Below, one piece after another: positions 9,760-20,318 of a stretch of DNA of 24,521 bases (positions are counted from its first letter, which is position 1; the number at the start of each line of letters is the position of its first letter). The position numbers were made by a program, and so were the translations under genes. Source of the stretch: Chara braunii (Eukaryota > Streptophyta > Charophyceae > Charales > Characeae); assembly GCA_003427395.1 (NCBI GenBank), contig BFEA01000051.1, positions 1,315,884 to 1,340,404 on the forward strand. Reading direction: 5' to 3'. Under the pieces are notes generated by a model, which made no database searches, had not been told where the DNA came from, and was given only the letters and a program-made list of their open reading frames with translations.

Positions 9760-11450
9760 TGCGCCAGGATTTTCTCTGCCACGTGGCGAGAGAGGATTGG
9801 ATGAATGAAGGTGTGTGGCGCTCCTGAGTAGCGTAACGGGCTTGTGGAAGAGTGGTGCGGCTGAGGGAGGGTGGTTCTCTGCCACATCGCCAGATGGGAG
9901 AAAGATAGATTGAAGTACGATTGGCGGGAACAGATCGTCGCGTACTTTCAACATCATCACGTCACATTACGCTGCGAGGTTGAGGGAGGGTGGTTTTTTT
10001 CACATCGCCAGATGGGGGAGCGATAGTTAGTAGTATGATTGGCGAGACCAGATCGTCACGAACTCTCAACATTATCGCGCAAAATATCATCTCACACACG
10101 TTAGTAATGCTATATGGTGAGTGTGAAGGTAAGAACATGAATGCTGCTGATGTAAGCGCGAGACGGGAAACGATTGGCGGGACCAGATCGTCACGTGCTC
10201 CCAACATCATTACGCCACATTACGTTGCGAGGCTGGGGGAGGGTCGTTTGCTGTTACATCGCTAGGTGAGAGAGCGATATTTTAAAGTACGATTAGCGGG
10301 ACCAGATCGTCAGGTACTCTCAACATCATCACGTCACAATACGTTGCGCGCGTTGCCACATCGCCAGATGGGAGGGCGATAGTTTGAAGTACGATTGACG
10401 ATTCGCTGCCTGATAGTGTGATGCACGAAGGAATCACTGCTCAATGTTGCTGATGTAGCGCCATATGGGAAAGCGATAGTTGAAGTACGATTGGAGGACC
10501 AGATCGTCACGTACCCTCAAAATCATCACGTCACATTAAGTCGTGCGATTGAGGGAGGGTAGTTTTTTGTCACATTGCCAGATGGCAGAGTGATAGTTCA
10601 AAGTAAGCGATAGTTTGAAGTATGATTGACGGGAACACATCGTAACATACTTTCAGCATCATCACGACGTCACATTACATTGCGCGTGAAGTGTGGAGGT
10701 GAGCTCTGTGATCTTTTGGCGGGAGAAGTGTCCCGACATTGAAGGAGAACGCTAGAGTAATCGCTGTCAGACAGCAAGCGAGAAGAGGGGAATGATTGGC
10801 GGGAACAGATCGTAACGTGCTCTCAACATCACCACGTCACACTGCGCGGCTGAGGGAAGGTATTTTTCTGCCACATCACCAGATGGGAGGGCGATAGTTT
10901 TTAGTATGATTGACGATCCGCTGCCTGATAGTGTGATGCACAAAGGAATCGCTGCTCAATGCCGCTGATGTAGCGCCAGATGAGAAAGTGATAGTTGAAG
11001 TACGATTGGAGGACCAGATCGTCACGTACTCTCAAAATTATCAAGTCACATTACGTCGTGCGGTTGAGGGAGGGTAGTTTTCTGTCACATTGCCAGAAGG
11101 CATAGTGATAGTTCGAAGTAAGCGATAGTTTGAAGTACGATTGACGGGAACACATCATCACATACTTTCAACATCATCATGTCACATTACGTTACGCGTG
11201 GAGTGTGGAGGTAAGTGCGAGAATACTGCTGAGCTCTGCGATCATTTTACGGGAAATGTGTCCCGACATTGAAGGAGAGCGCTAGAGTAATCACTGTCAC
11301 ACAGCAAGAGAGAAGAGGGGAATGCGCCTGAGCTCCGCAATCATTTTGTGGAAGAGGTGGTCTATGATCATCACCCGGTGAAGATTCGCTGCTCTATAGT
11401 GTGATGCACGAAGGGATCGTTGTTCAAGTACAGTTTGGTCACAAGTAATA
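9760..11450. repeat. Tandem array, about 118-136 bp subunits plus a 515-bp higher-order unit
   Basis: The core 'gattggcgggaccagatcgtcacgtactctcaacatcatcacgtcacatta' recurs in degenerate form. Using 'a(g/c)atcgt' as anchor, copies lie at 9932, 10050, 10185, 10304, 10501, 10637, 10807, 11016 and 11152. Steps cluster at 118-136 bp, with longer ones where extra sequence is inserted. A compound unit starting 'gattgacgattcgctgcctg' at 10393 repeats at 10908 (step 515) and ends with 'tgtcccgacattgaaggaga' in both. A third partial copy ('gattcgctgctctatagtgtg') begins near 11386. Most units carry 'cacgtcac', an ACGT-core motif of the bZIP/CRE type. The array ends about 100-170 bp before the LINE coding sequence. 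Confidence 0.8.
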
Positions 11451-11627
11451 TTGTATGGGAACAACGTGGATCGGGGGAGAGGCGAAAGGAAATTAAGAAG
11501 AACTTCACTCAGCATCGGAGGAGCGGCATTGTTCAAGTGAAGCACCTCTATTCCCACTCCCGCTCATCTACCGTTCCCTTACTCTATACTATCTGATCCT
11601 TCGTTTCTCCCCAGCCAAAAAATCAGA
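11451..11627 (+). other. Probable 5' leader of the LINE
   Basis: From about 11545 the sequence becomes C/T-rich up to 'ttctccccagccaaaaaatcag', just before the ATG at 11628. No frame is sustained. The transition from repeat array to leader is gradual, so the start of the element is uncertain. Confidence 0.35.
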
Positions 11628-14600
11628 ATGCCGCGGTTAGTAAGAATTCAGAGAAGTCAGAAACAAAGAAACTCCATGTTAATATTCAGGGGGGCAATGA
11701 GGCAAGTTGTTTCAAAACAATTGCACACTCCAATCAGAACGACCCTGCAATCAAGGATGAAACAACATACCTCATATATCTCACCTGATTCTTCTGAAAG
11801 TAGTTCTGATGATGAGGTGCTCACACAAGAAGAGAGACAACAAAAAATGAATCAAATCATCATGAAGCTAGCAGAGCCAGGCAACGAATTTGCAGACATC
11901 ACAAAAGACCAGCTCTCTCAATGACACGACAAAATGTTACAAATCTGAAGGGACAAGGTTTCAAGTACTCTCCTGTGGCTTCTCTTTTATCTTCCAGAGT
12001 AGGACAAGGGAATTGCAATCTTATGACTTTGGGGAGAGCAATGTCAATGAATCCTCTATATCGCAATGAAGGGGAAATAATCCAGGTCTCTCACTCCCCC
12101 TTGTCAAATCTCGTCCGCTTTCAATTCCTTATCCTGGTCTTGAAGCAACACAAACGGAAAAAGGAGAGATATTAGTGGAAACGGTCGTAGTCTCGTCATC
12201 CGGAGTCCTATCTGACAACCAAGGTAAGGAGGTAAGGATGAGAACTGAGAATCAGACACAATCATGGGGAACAGAAGGTGGCGGCAGGGGGGAAAGAAGT
12301 GGAAGAGGGGGAAGAGGAGGAAGAATGGAGGGAGGGAGAGGGAGACGGAGAAGATACACAGTAGTATGGGGAATTAAGGATAAGACAGGAGGAGAAAATC
12401 AAAGTAGGGGAAGTTGGGGCATGACACAGGCGGAAGATCAGAGGAGTCAGATGGGGAAAAATGCTAACGAAGCACACATTACTTACACCGTGGGAGAGAA
12501 TGTCAGGGAAGGAAGCGATACAATAATGGAGGTACAGGTACCAGGAGCTCAACTTCTTACTTCTGTAAAGGAAGGGGTCAATATGATGGAAGCAAATGGA
12601 GAAAGCTCTCAGCACCAGGAAAAATCCTGGTTGCAGGTGGCACGCGGTACCTTCCAAACCAAGAATCTGGAAGTCAGGCGAACGGGGAAGGACAAGGACC
12701 CCCTTCTTATTCCACTTGCAAATTTACCCACAGCTCATGCATTTTTTCTCACAAAATTTATTAGCCCATCAGAAAGTAAAGTGGTGGACCACGCAGGGAC
12801 AAAATCGTTGGTTAAATCATATCCTGCTCTGAAATTAGCGGAGAGAGATACAATTTACCAAATGCATGCAAATAACTGGGTATTTCATGATGATGCGGCT
12901 TATAAATTATCAAATGATAAGCTGAAATGGATCAGTAAAAGGCTAGCATGGATAAAAGGGAGTTAGGAAACGGCAAATGAGGATTTCTTAATACAACCCA
13001 TTTCAGCTACAGTGTTCACGGTGTTATGTTTACATGTGGCAGATAAAAAAATAATTGATGACTGGAAAAAATTACGCTGTGATCGTTCGGAGGTCAGAAT
13101 TTACCCATGGGCACCTATCAAACAAGGCCCAGACGAGCATCGCAGACAAATGATGGAGGAGCATTATTGGGTTGAATTTCGACACATTCCGGTTGAAATT
13201 CAGGCGGCTTTTATTCATGATTTAGGGGAAACCTATGATATTGTAGATTTTATTGACCCCTTGCCGGCATTCGTAGCTCGAAGAAATGACTATCTAATGT
13301 GGGCATTGAATCACCCCTCCAATGTTCCATTCAATATAGATGATGTAATTCCATATAGAATAGGAGGCAAGGAGTATCACATTCACACAGCCCACAAACT
13401 GCGTCCATGGTGTTTTTGGTGTAGAGCTTATGGCCATCTTAACTCGGACCCCTCCTGTGATCAGAATCCATCCAAAAAATCACGGTCAATGGGAAGACTT
13501 ATTCGAGATCCATTCAAAGTTAATATATGGAGAACAGTTGACCCGGGGCACGAGGGATGGGTTTATATTGAAGCATCTAAGAAGGAAGGTAGCCGTAAGG
13601 GATGGACTTGGGAACGTCAAGGGGACCCCAACTTGGAAACCAAACCACCAGACAGTTGGACTCCCCCAGAGGAGGCAGTTAAAACAACAGAAATTATAAA
13701 GACACCTAATGTAATGCAAACCCAACAAAAGGAACAAAAGGGTCACCATACACAAGGCCAGGGAGATGGAAGTCAAAGAGAAGGAAGGTGGCATCCTGTT
13801 CAACAGCCCCAGGGTTAGGGGGAAGTGAGGGGACAAAAATCTTTGGGACCAGATCCAAAGAATTACATCCCAGCCCCCATAGACATTTCAGGTGGATCGT
13901 TTGCAGTACTCAACACGTTAGATCACACACAGGAAAAGGAACCTCAATGTGAACATGATCACCTACTTGTAAGAAAAGAAGGAAAAAACAAAAAAAAAAA
14001 TAATAATAATAACAAAAAATAATAATAAAAGAAGGGTGATGATTAGAGGAAGGAACAGAAAAACAGTGCACAAAGACAACAAACAATCCTCTCCAATGGA
14101 GGAAATCTCGCTGGGAGGGGGTTCAAATGTTAATGATGGGACCCATGGGAATAATCTAGGACAAGGAGTATCCTCAGACCCCTTCAAAGACACATTTGGA
14201 CCTGCACCTATGGAGATTGACTCCCAAGCAATTCTTGAAAACGTGCCTATGACAGATGTGTGCCCGGAGGGAGTTGAACCTACTTTAGAACATAAAGTTA
14301 ATCAGCTAGCGGAATGGATGATTCAACAATTAAAAGAAAAATATAAAGGAGCGAAAGACGAATTATGGGACACATCTTACATTCAGTTACTCGGGATCCT
14401 AAATAACAGTCCCAGTTTATGTGAGGTATTACAGGAAGGGCTGCCTCATGGTTCTCAATGGTCAACAGTAAGTCAGAGAATGTTGGCCTCAGTTCTTAAA
14501 ATGTTCACTCCACCCTCCCCTCAGGATATGCAAGTATGTCCAGGGAAGGAAATGGGAAGGGAAGACACAACTCTTGTTGTGTTAACAGTAGAACAAGGAA

Positions 14601-14820
14601 AGGATGGCAGCTCAATAATAAAGGGAGATGAGTTGAAAATATCTGAATTGGAAATAGAACAAGACAAAGACTTTGAAAAAGAATATAAGAACAAAAAAAT
14701 AATAATTGAGGAGGAGGTCAGTCATCTCCCACGCCTGTCAGACATCATGACAGGAGAGATCATCCTGGCGCAACAAGACATCTCACAACAGCATAAGCAG
14801 TCACAACAACAACAATCATA
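11628..14820 (+). pseudogene. LINE ORF1, gag-like protein with RG-rich box and zinc knuckle, decayed
   Basis: ORF1 proteins of LINEs bind the element RNA and form the transposition particle. Reading starts at MPRLVRIQRSQKQRN (11628), shifts frame near 11880-11920, then stays in one frame to 14022 apart from TGA 12067-12069, TAG 12964-12966 and TAG 13816-13818. An Arg/Gly box (GERSGRGGRGGR) spans about 12288-12355. The segment 12700-13330 (with WVEFRHIPVE and ETYDIVDFID) resembles plant DUF4283-type ORF1 proteins. A zinc knuckle CFWCRAYGHLNSDPSC lies at 13411-13458; its spacing is C-x2-C-x4-H-x6-C, two residues longer than the usual last gap. An (A/AAT) run at 13982-14030 ends this frame, and another carries a hydrophilic tail (14036-14818) ending in a Gln-rich tract and TAG. 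The border with ORF2 is not sharp. Confidence 0.75.
13982..14030. repeat. A-rich / (AAT)n low-complexity tract inside ORF1
   Basis: 'aaaaaaaaaataataataat' followed by more A and AAT units. It encodes Lys/Asn runs and is where the ORF1 reading frame changes, so replication slippage is a likely cause of the frameshift. Confidence 0.8.
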
Positions 14821-17800
14821 GGTGTTGTGTACAAAGCTGCTGCAACAGTCACAAGCGCAACTCTCGCCTCAAAAGGATCAAGAACCTCGGCAGGAGATGC
14901 GGTTGCAACAGCAACAACAGCAAACAGGGGAACAAGGGCAAATACAATTGCAGGTAGGGGAACAACATCATACACAACACCTGTCACAAAAAATAATGAA
15001 TCAAGAAGGGTTGGTTTCTTTTTCCGCCCCTCTACCTCATGAGACTGGAAACGCCAAAAGCTGATAAATTTACTAGAGAAGGGTCAGGTGTCCAGATTGC
15101 AACCTCCGAAAGGAAATCTTATTATTCCAGTTAGAAAGAAGGGGGGTAAACGGGAGGCAGGACTTTCTCCTATTGGGCAGGATCAGTATGGAGGCGTGAC
15201 GCTCAGAGGTTGGACTACATACTTGGAGTACCAAAGTGGAAACGATAAAACATTTAGACGTGATCTGCATGATTTCCTCTCCAAGCATTTTGATCCTGAA
15301 CCACAGGCAACATTTACCCAATGTGGAGAACAGGCCAAGATGGCCAAAAGGGACACCTTTGTCAGATTCGAAGAACACAAAGAAGCAGGATTAAAATGGT
15401 TTTCACATAATGCTTTGCTGGAATTCCAAAGCCTCAAGGTCAAAGCAAATCCCATATGGTCAATAACTGATGAGATAGCATTCTTGTGTTCTATTCTCAG
15501 TCGCGGAATCCTGCTGGCCTCCTCAGAACTCTAGAAAGGCAGATGGATTAGACTATAAAAGGAAAGGGAATAGGGCGTGATGCGAATGTACTAATGGAGG
15601 CATTACAAGCGTTGTGCAAAAGAAATCCGGTATGAGAACACGCAACCAGATCTGCAGATCTAGATTTACGATCAATCAATGTAAACGGATTGGCCAGAGC
15701 GGATGCGGAAAAAAGAAATACTATAATGGAACAATTAAAAGGGGTAGGTGGTCGCACATGGCCAGATCTGGTCTGTATACAGGAAACACACCTCACAGAC
15801 TCCCCCGCACACTCTAGGGCTCATAACATTGTATGACCATTTCAAAAAGTGTGTGCACATGCACCTAGGAATGAATCTGGGGGAGTAGCAATCTGGGTAC
15901 CCCCTGATTTTAGAGTCGAATTGGTGTATTGGGAGGTAGACAAGGATCAAGGTCGTTGGGTCAAAGCATTGGTCATGCTAGAAATAGAAATTATCTGCGT
16001 AATTAATTTATATGGCCCGAACGATTTACAGGAAAGGATCTCATTCTTTAGAGAAATCAAGACCCAAATCTCAGAGGGCATTCCTGTCATCATGGCAGGT
16101 GACTTTAACGCAGCACCAGATAGATGGATGGATAGATGGAAAGTGCCCTCTCCTTGTCCTGCTTATGTTGAAGAAGATGAGCGTATTATCCAGAGGTTAT
16201 GTGAGGAAGAGAAACTATATGATACATATAGACGGATATTCCCACGAGAACGCTTGTTTACCTGCATTCGTAACAATGGCACGACACAACTCTCTAGATC
16301 AAGAATTGATCTAATATTAATGTCTGAAGATTTGAATCACGCTTTAGTTTGGGCAGCCATCTTCCATCAAAGTCCTTGGCCAGGAGCAGATCATAAGATG
16401 TGTGCGGTTTTACTTTCATTCCGGAAAAAGCCAGACCAAGGGAAAGGTTTCTACAAGCTCAATACCTCACTCCTAAAGAGTACATAATTCAAAAATTATA
16501 TCGAAGATGTATGGAAATACTGGCATACCACTAAAAACAAACATGACTCCTTTATAAAATGGTTTAACAATGACCTAGCCTTTTGGGGCAAAAAATGTAA
16601 TGAATATTCTAAGCTCAGTTTCAAAAACAGATATCTTCAAGAAATACAAATTCAAGAACAAATACTAAACTATGAACTTCAAAATCAAACAATGGAACCT
16701 TATCAATAAGCTCACCTAATGGATTTTAGAAATCAGCTCTTAGCCCTGGCCCAACATCGTTAGCAAGGATGCTAAATCAGAGGAAGACTAATTAAATATA
16801 CAACTGAAGGACAAATGGATGCTTGTTTTTTTTCATTAGCCAGCACACGAGCAAAAAGAACAAGGATTGAAGGATTCTTAGACCCTTTTGATTCCTCGCA
16901 GGAACCGGCTATTCACACCTCTTTAGCCGACAGTTTAAGAAGTGCATACAATTTCTTCAAAAACCTATTCACCTCGTCCAAAGATCCCACTAGAAGCCAG
17001 GAAGATGCTCAAAATATACAACAGTTTTTATCTCCCCTACACAAAGCTCTAACATCAGAACAGAGAGAATGGATAGAAAAACCTTTAACAAAAGACGAGA
17101 TTTGGACGACCCTTCTCCAAATGGAAGAAGACAAGACCCCATGTATCGATGACCTACCAAAAGAATTATGGAAAATCATGTGGCCAATTTTTTCAAAAGA
17201 CTTGATGGAATACTTTGAGGCTATTCAAGAAAATGGGGTCATGGGAGAATTTGTTAGTCAAGGCATACTAACTTTATTATATAAGAAAGGTGATAAGATG
17301 AAAATTAGGAATTATAGACCTATCAATTTCATCCATATTAGAGGAAGAAGTCTCCATCATAATAGTAAGGTCATTTGCAAACATAGAGCATATTGGGATT
17401 GCGTCATCCGGTATTCCTGAGATCCGAAGTTTGTGAATCTTCTGGTTAGTTCGTAGGTTAGCTCCTAAAGCTTCCATAATGATAACAAAGAAAAAAGGGG
17501 CTAGAGGATCACCTTGTCCTACCGACCTCTGAAGATGAATTTCCAGTGAGAGGAGGCCGTTGACTTCAATTCTCGTAGTAGCATTAGAATGTAAAATCCT
17601 TACCCAGTTTCTTGGAACAGGACCAAAATTCATCTTGCTTAGACAAGCATCAAGAAAAAACCAGTCTACATGGTCATATGCTTTCTCAAAATCTATAAAA
17701 CGAAAGGCAGCGTCTCTTTTTGATTGGCGTGAGAGTTTAATCATCTCATTAATTAACAAAATGTTATCTTGAATATGTCTTCCGGTGATAAAGCCTGTCA

Positions 17801-19836
17801 TGGATAAATTTTCATTGGTTTCGGATATGGTGATCAATTGGGGAAGTAAGACTCAAGGATGGTGGTTTCATTCGAATGGGGTGCGTCCTCCAGAGAATCC
17901 CAAAGTCAGTTGGGTCCCTTTGGAAGCCCCCATAAGGGTGTTGGGGGTTTCACTTACTGCTTGTGGCAAACCAATCACAAATGACGAATGGATCACTACT
18001 CCCGCATTAAAGAAAATGACCCAATGGAAGAACAAGCATTCATCGTTATTTGGTCGAGCCTTGATTATTAACAATATCGTACTTGCTTCTACCTAGTACA
18101 AATCCTGTATTTGGCCCATAAGTAAATTACATACCGAAGTCTTCCAAGAACAGGTAGTGGTTTTCCTGTGGAGGGGAGACCATGAGCAGAATAGGGTGAT
18201 TCCAAGGGTTGTTTGACTTTCTCTAATCCAACCAAAAACAAGAGGAGGTATGGGGATCCTGGACCCTACAATTCAAAACAGGGTTTTGCCAATGCAATGG
18301 ATTAAAAAGTTAATTTTCTCAGTTGACATTCCGTGGCAAGCCCTGGCTCTAGAACAAATTTGCCGGTTGGCACCAGCTACCACAGAAGACATACACCCAC
18401 TCACTTGGATAGAGGACAGATTCTGGGTTATTCCGAGAGCACGAACGGTTTTCAAGGAGGAGAGTGATAGAGAAGCAGCAAGACGTGATTTACGTCAGGA
18501 CAACCTATGGGTATCATCACTAAGGACATGGAGAGCTCTCCCCCTACCGGATAAACTCTTCCCCTCACGATATGAGGAAGTCTTAAGGCAACCTCTCTTC
18601 GGGAATAGATGGATAACAGATTCCCAGGGTTGCATTCTAAATAGTTTTTGGGCACCTTGGGCCCTATGGGTCAAAAGAGGAGTGCTGAGGGTAAAAAATC
18701 TGTGGGATACAACTACAAGGGATTGGAAAACAACTGAACAGATGATAACAATTCTTAAATACGCACATCAATTGTCCACAAACTTGGAAAAAATCATATT
18801 TGCTATTCCACTGGCTTGGGTAAGGACCCTAAGAAAAGGACCAAAGTTCAAGGAGGAAGACTGGGTAGTAGGATTTCAGCACGATAATCAACAATGTATT
18901 GGACAGGTGGTTCATGCTGATGAGGATGGGGTCTTTGTTAGCCTGATGAAGATTACAAATGATCACCTCCTGGTAAAAAATCAGGAGGATAAGGTTTTAT
19001 TCTTCCCTTTTTTGACAATATATCGGATCAGAGTGCTTTATGATCCTTCAGTCAAAGGATGGAGGGCCTTTCACCCTGATCTCCCCATCCCAGACCTCCC
19101 TTTCGACCCAGAAGAACGGATCTGGCACACCTATGAGAAACGAAAACCACGCATTCTTCTCTCACTGTCGGTCAAAGCCACTTACAGAATGCTGAGGCCC
19201 AAAGTAGATATCTTCGCAATAGTAAAAGAAAGATGGGCACGTCATTTGAATATTGATATCAATTTGCTCAAAAGAATAAAATTTTTTAAATATTGTAAAC
19301 AACATCCGGCAAAATTCGCCTCCTTGCAATGGCAGATAACTCATCGGTGTCTGCCCACTAATGACTGGCTTATTGACCATTCGTCATTAGAGCAAAAGGG
19401 CCTTGCTGTCCCATGGTGTAAATTTTGCTTATTAACATTTCCAAGCTGGAAAATTTGTGAAACAATAGAACACATCTTTATGCAGTGTCCTAGCGCTGTC
19501 CTTTTATGGAGACATTGGGACTGCATATGGAATAAACTCACAGGAAGAGTGTGGCAGTGGGACTGGAGAAGTATACTCCTGGGTCATTGGGAACCTGCAG
19601 ATGATCAACTCTCNGTTTTTCAACATAACTTATATATAGNTGGGCGCACAGTGATGCTATGGACACTTTGGTATAGACGGTGCACTCATGAAAGAGAGAA
19701 AGTCAGACTGGATATTAAGGAAACAATTACAATTATGGTACAAATGTTACATACAGAGATTCGTTCTCAATGGGTAAAATTCAAAACTAAATTAAATATG
19801 TATCAACAAAAAAAAGACATCTACATCTACATTTGA
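14821..19836 (+). pseudogene. LINE ORF2: endonuclease, reverse transcriptase, zinc finger; decayed and internally inverted
   Basis: ORF2 nicks the target DNA and copies the RNA onto it. An N-terminal stretch (about 14827-15495) leads, after a shift near 15495, into an AP endonuclease with INVNGL (about 15672), VCIQETHL (about 15768), AGDFNAAPD (about 16095), SRIDLILMS (about 16300) and GADHKM (about 16384). Next comes the start of the reverse transcriptase up to KIRNYRPIN (about 17325). The catalytic core then lies on the minus strand (17330-17840). The plus strand resumes at about 17835 with VINWGSKTQGWWF, continues through KTRGGMGILDP and ends in a zf-RVT-like finger (WQITHRCLPTNDWL, CKFC, EHIFMQC; 19330-19490). 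Stops: TGA 15040, TAG 15549, TGA 15633, TGA 15834, TAA 16485, TAA 16707, TAG 16761, TAA 16773, TAG 18094, TGA 18214. Two bases (19614, 19640) are undetermined. No RNase H domain is seen. Confidence 0.85.
17328..17840 (-). other. Inverted segment of the LINE reverse transcriptase core
   Basis: The minus strand is open from 17837 to 17277. From about 17840 to 17340 it encodes the middle of the reverse transcriptase: GFITGRHIQDNILL, then motif A (FIDFEKAYDHVDW, about 17665-17703), motif B (RSVGQGDPLAPFFF, about 17490-17530) and motif C read as FAND (17381-17370) instead of FADD. The plus strand encodes the parts before and after. The left junction lies within NYRPIN|F (about 17325-17340). The right lies in 'gatcaattggggaag' (about 17830-17850), which contains the palindrome CAATTG and reads sensibly on both strands. 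About 30-40 residues expected on each side of the core seem missing, so the inversion came with small deletions. Confidence 0.85.
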
Positions 19837-20285
19837 AAATTTGGAAGAGATTGGTTGGGGAGAGACGAGGGCGGTGGTCTGGGTGAGGTGAAGTGGCCAG
19901 GAGGAGCAGGGACGGAAGACCTCTTCAAGAGGGACTTCTATCTGGAATTCAGGGACTGGTTCTCACTTCAAGCAGGTGATTCCCTCAGATCTCCAGATTT
20001 CTTCCCTGACCCTTTCCCTTCTTCAATGTTATCGCTGGTGGATATGTCTTGGCTTGGTAGAGTAGAGACTTAAAATGGAAACAGCTACTTGTGTCATGTT
20101 TTATCCGGCAGCCGTTAGAAGGTTGAAGAGGTTGTTCTCATCTTAAGTTTCTTGCATCATTGCTGCTCTTTAACGGGTGCTGAGCCCGATCCTCAACATG
20201 ATGATGTCAATCACTCCGGGTAGACTGTGAGGACCCCGGCCTCAATCTTTTCATTGGAAATATCAGCCTTGGGCACTGAGCCCCT

Positions 20286-20289
<4 letters not shown>
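19837..20289 (+). other. LINE 3' UTR
   Basis: Non-coding, between the last ORF2 stop and the A tail. It holds small hairpins near its end: 'cgggtgctgagcccg' at about 20175 and 'gggcactgagccc' at about 20271-20283, the latter a few bases before the tail. They share the loop phrase 'tgag', suggesting a repeated structure. In several LINE families a 3' stem-loop is what the reverse transcriptase recognises; that role here is inference. Confidence 0.6.

Positions 20290-20316
<27 letters not shown>
20290..20316 (+). repeat. Poly(A) tail of the LINE (A27)
   Basis: Twenty-seven uninterrupted A after 'gcccctgttt', followed by unrelated sequence 'gggtgaccctg'. This fixes the 3' end and orientation of the element. 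Confidence 0.85.

Positions 20317-20318
<2 letters not shown>

Larger units (their letters stand above)
11545..20316 (+). mobile_element. LINE retrotransposon, long but broken, with poly(A) tail
   Basis: In order: ORF1 (from 11628), ORF2 with AP endonuclease, reverse transcriptase and zf-RVT-like finger (to 19836), a 3' UTR of about 450 bp, and an A27 tail at 20290-20316. This is the layout of plant L1-type LINEs with an apurinic-type endonuclease. At least a dozen stop codons interrupt the frames, there are a few frameshifts, and about 510 bp of the reverse transcriptase core is inverted, so the copy cannot move by itself. The 5' boundary is not visible: 11545 is only where array-like sequence gives way to a C/T-rich leader. 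I found no target-site duplication matching the bases after the tail. Confidence 0.85.

Noticed and set aside
704-11450. CRISPR array among the tandem repeats
   Set aside because: Repeats are long, diverged and contiguous, without short identical repeats separated by unique spacers, and the genome is eukaryotic.
11921-12175. A separate 84-codon ORF overlapping ORF1 by ATGA
   Set aside because: The frame used further downstream (from 12175) can be read back through 11900 with one stop and better protein character, so the overlap looks accidental.
12262-12657. Ser-rich minus-strand ORF
   Set aside because: It is the complement of the purine-rich Arg/Gly box of ORF1 and has no independent support.
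17277-17837. A second, independent minus-strand LINE copy nested in the first
   Set aside because: The minus-strand part contains exactly the core missing from the plus-strand ORF2, with no separate tail or ends, so inversion of the same element explains it better.
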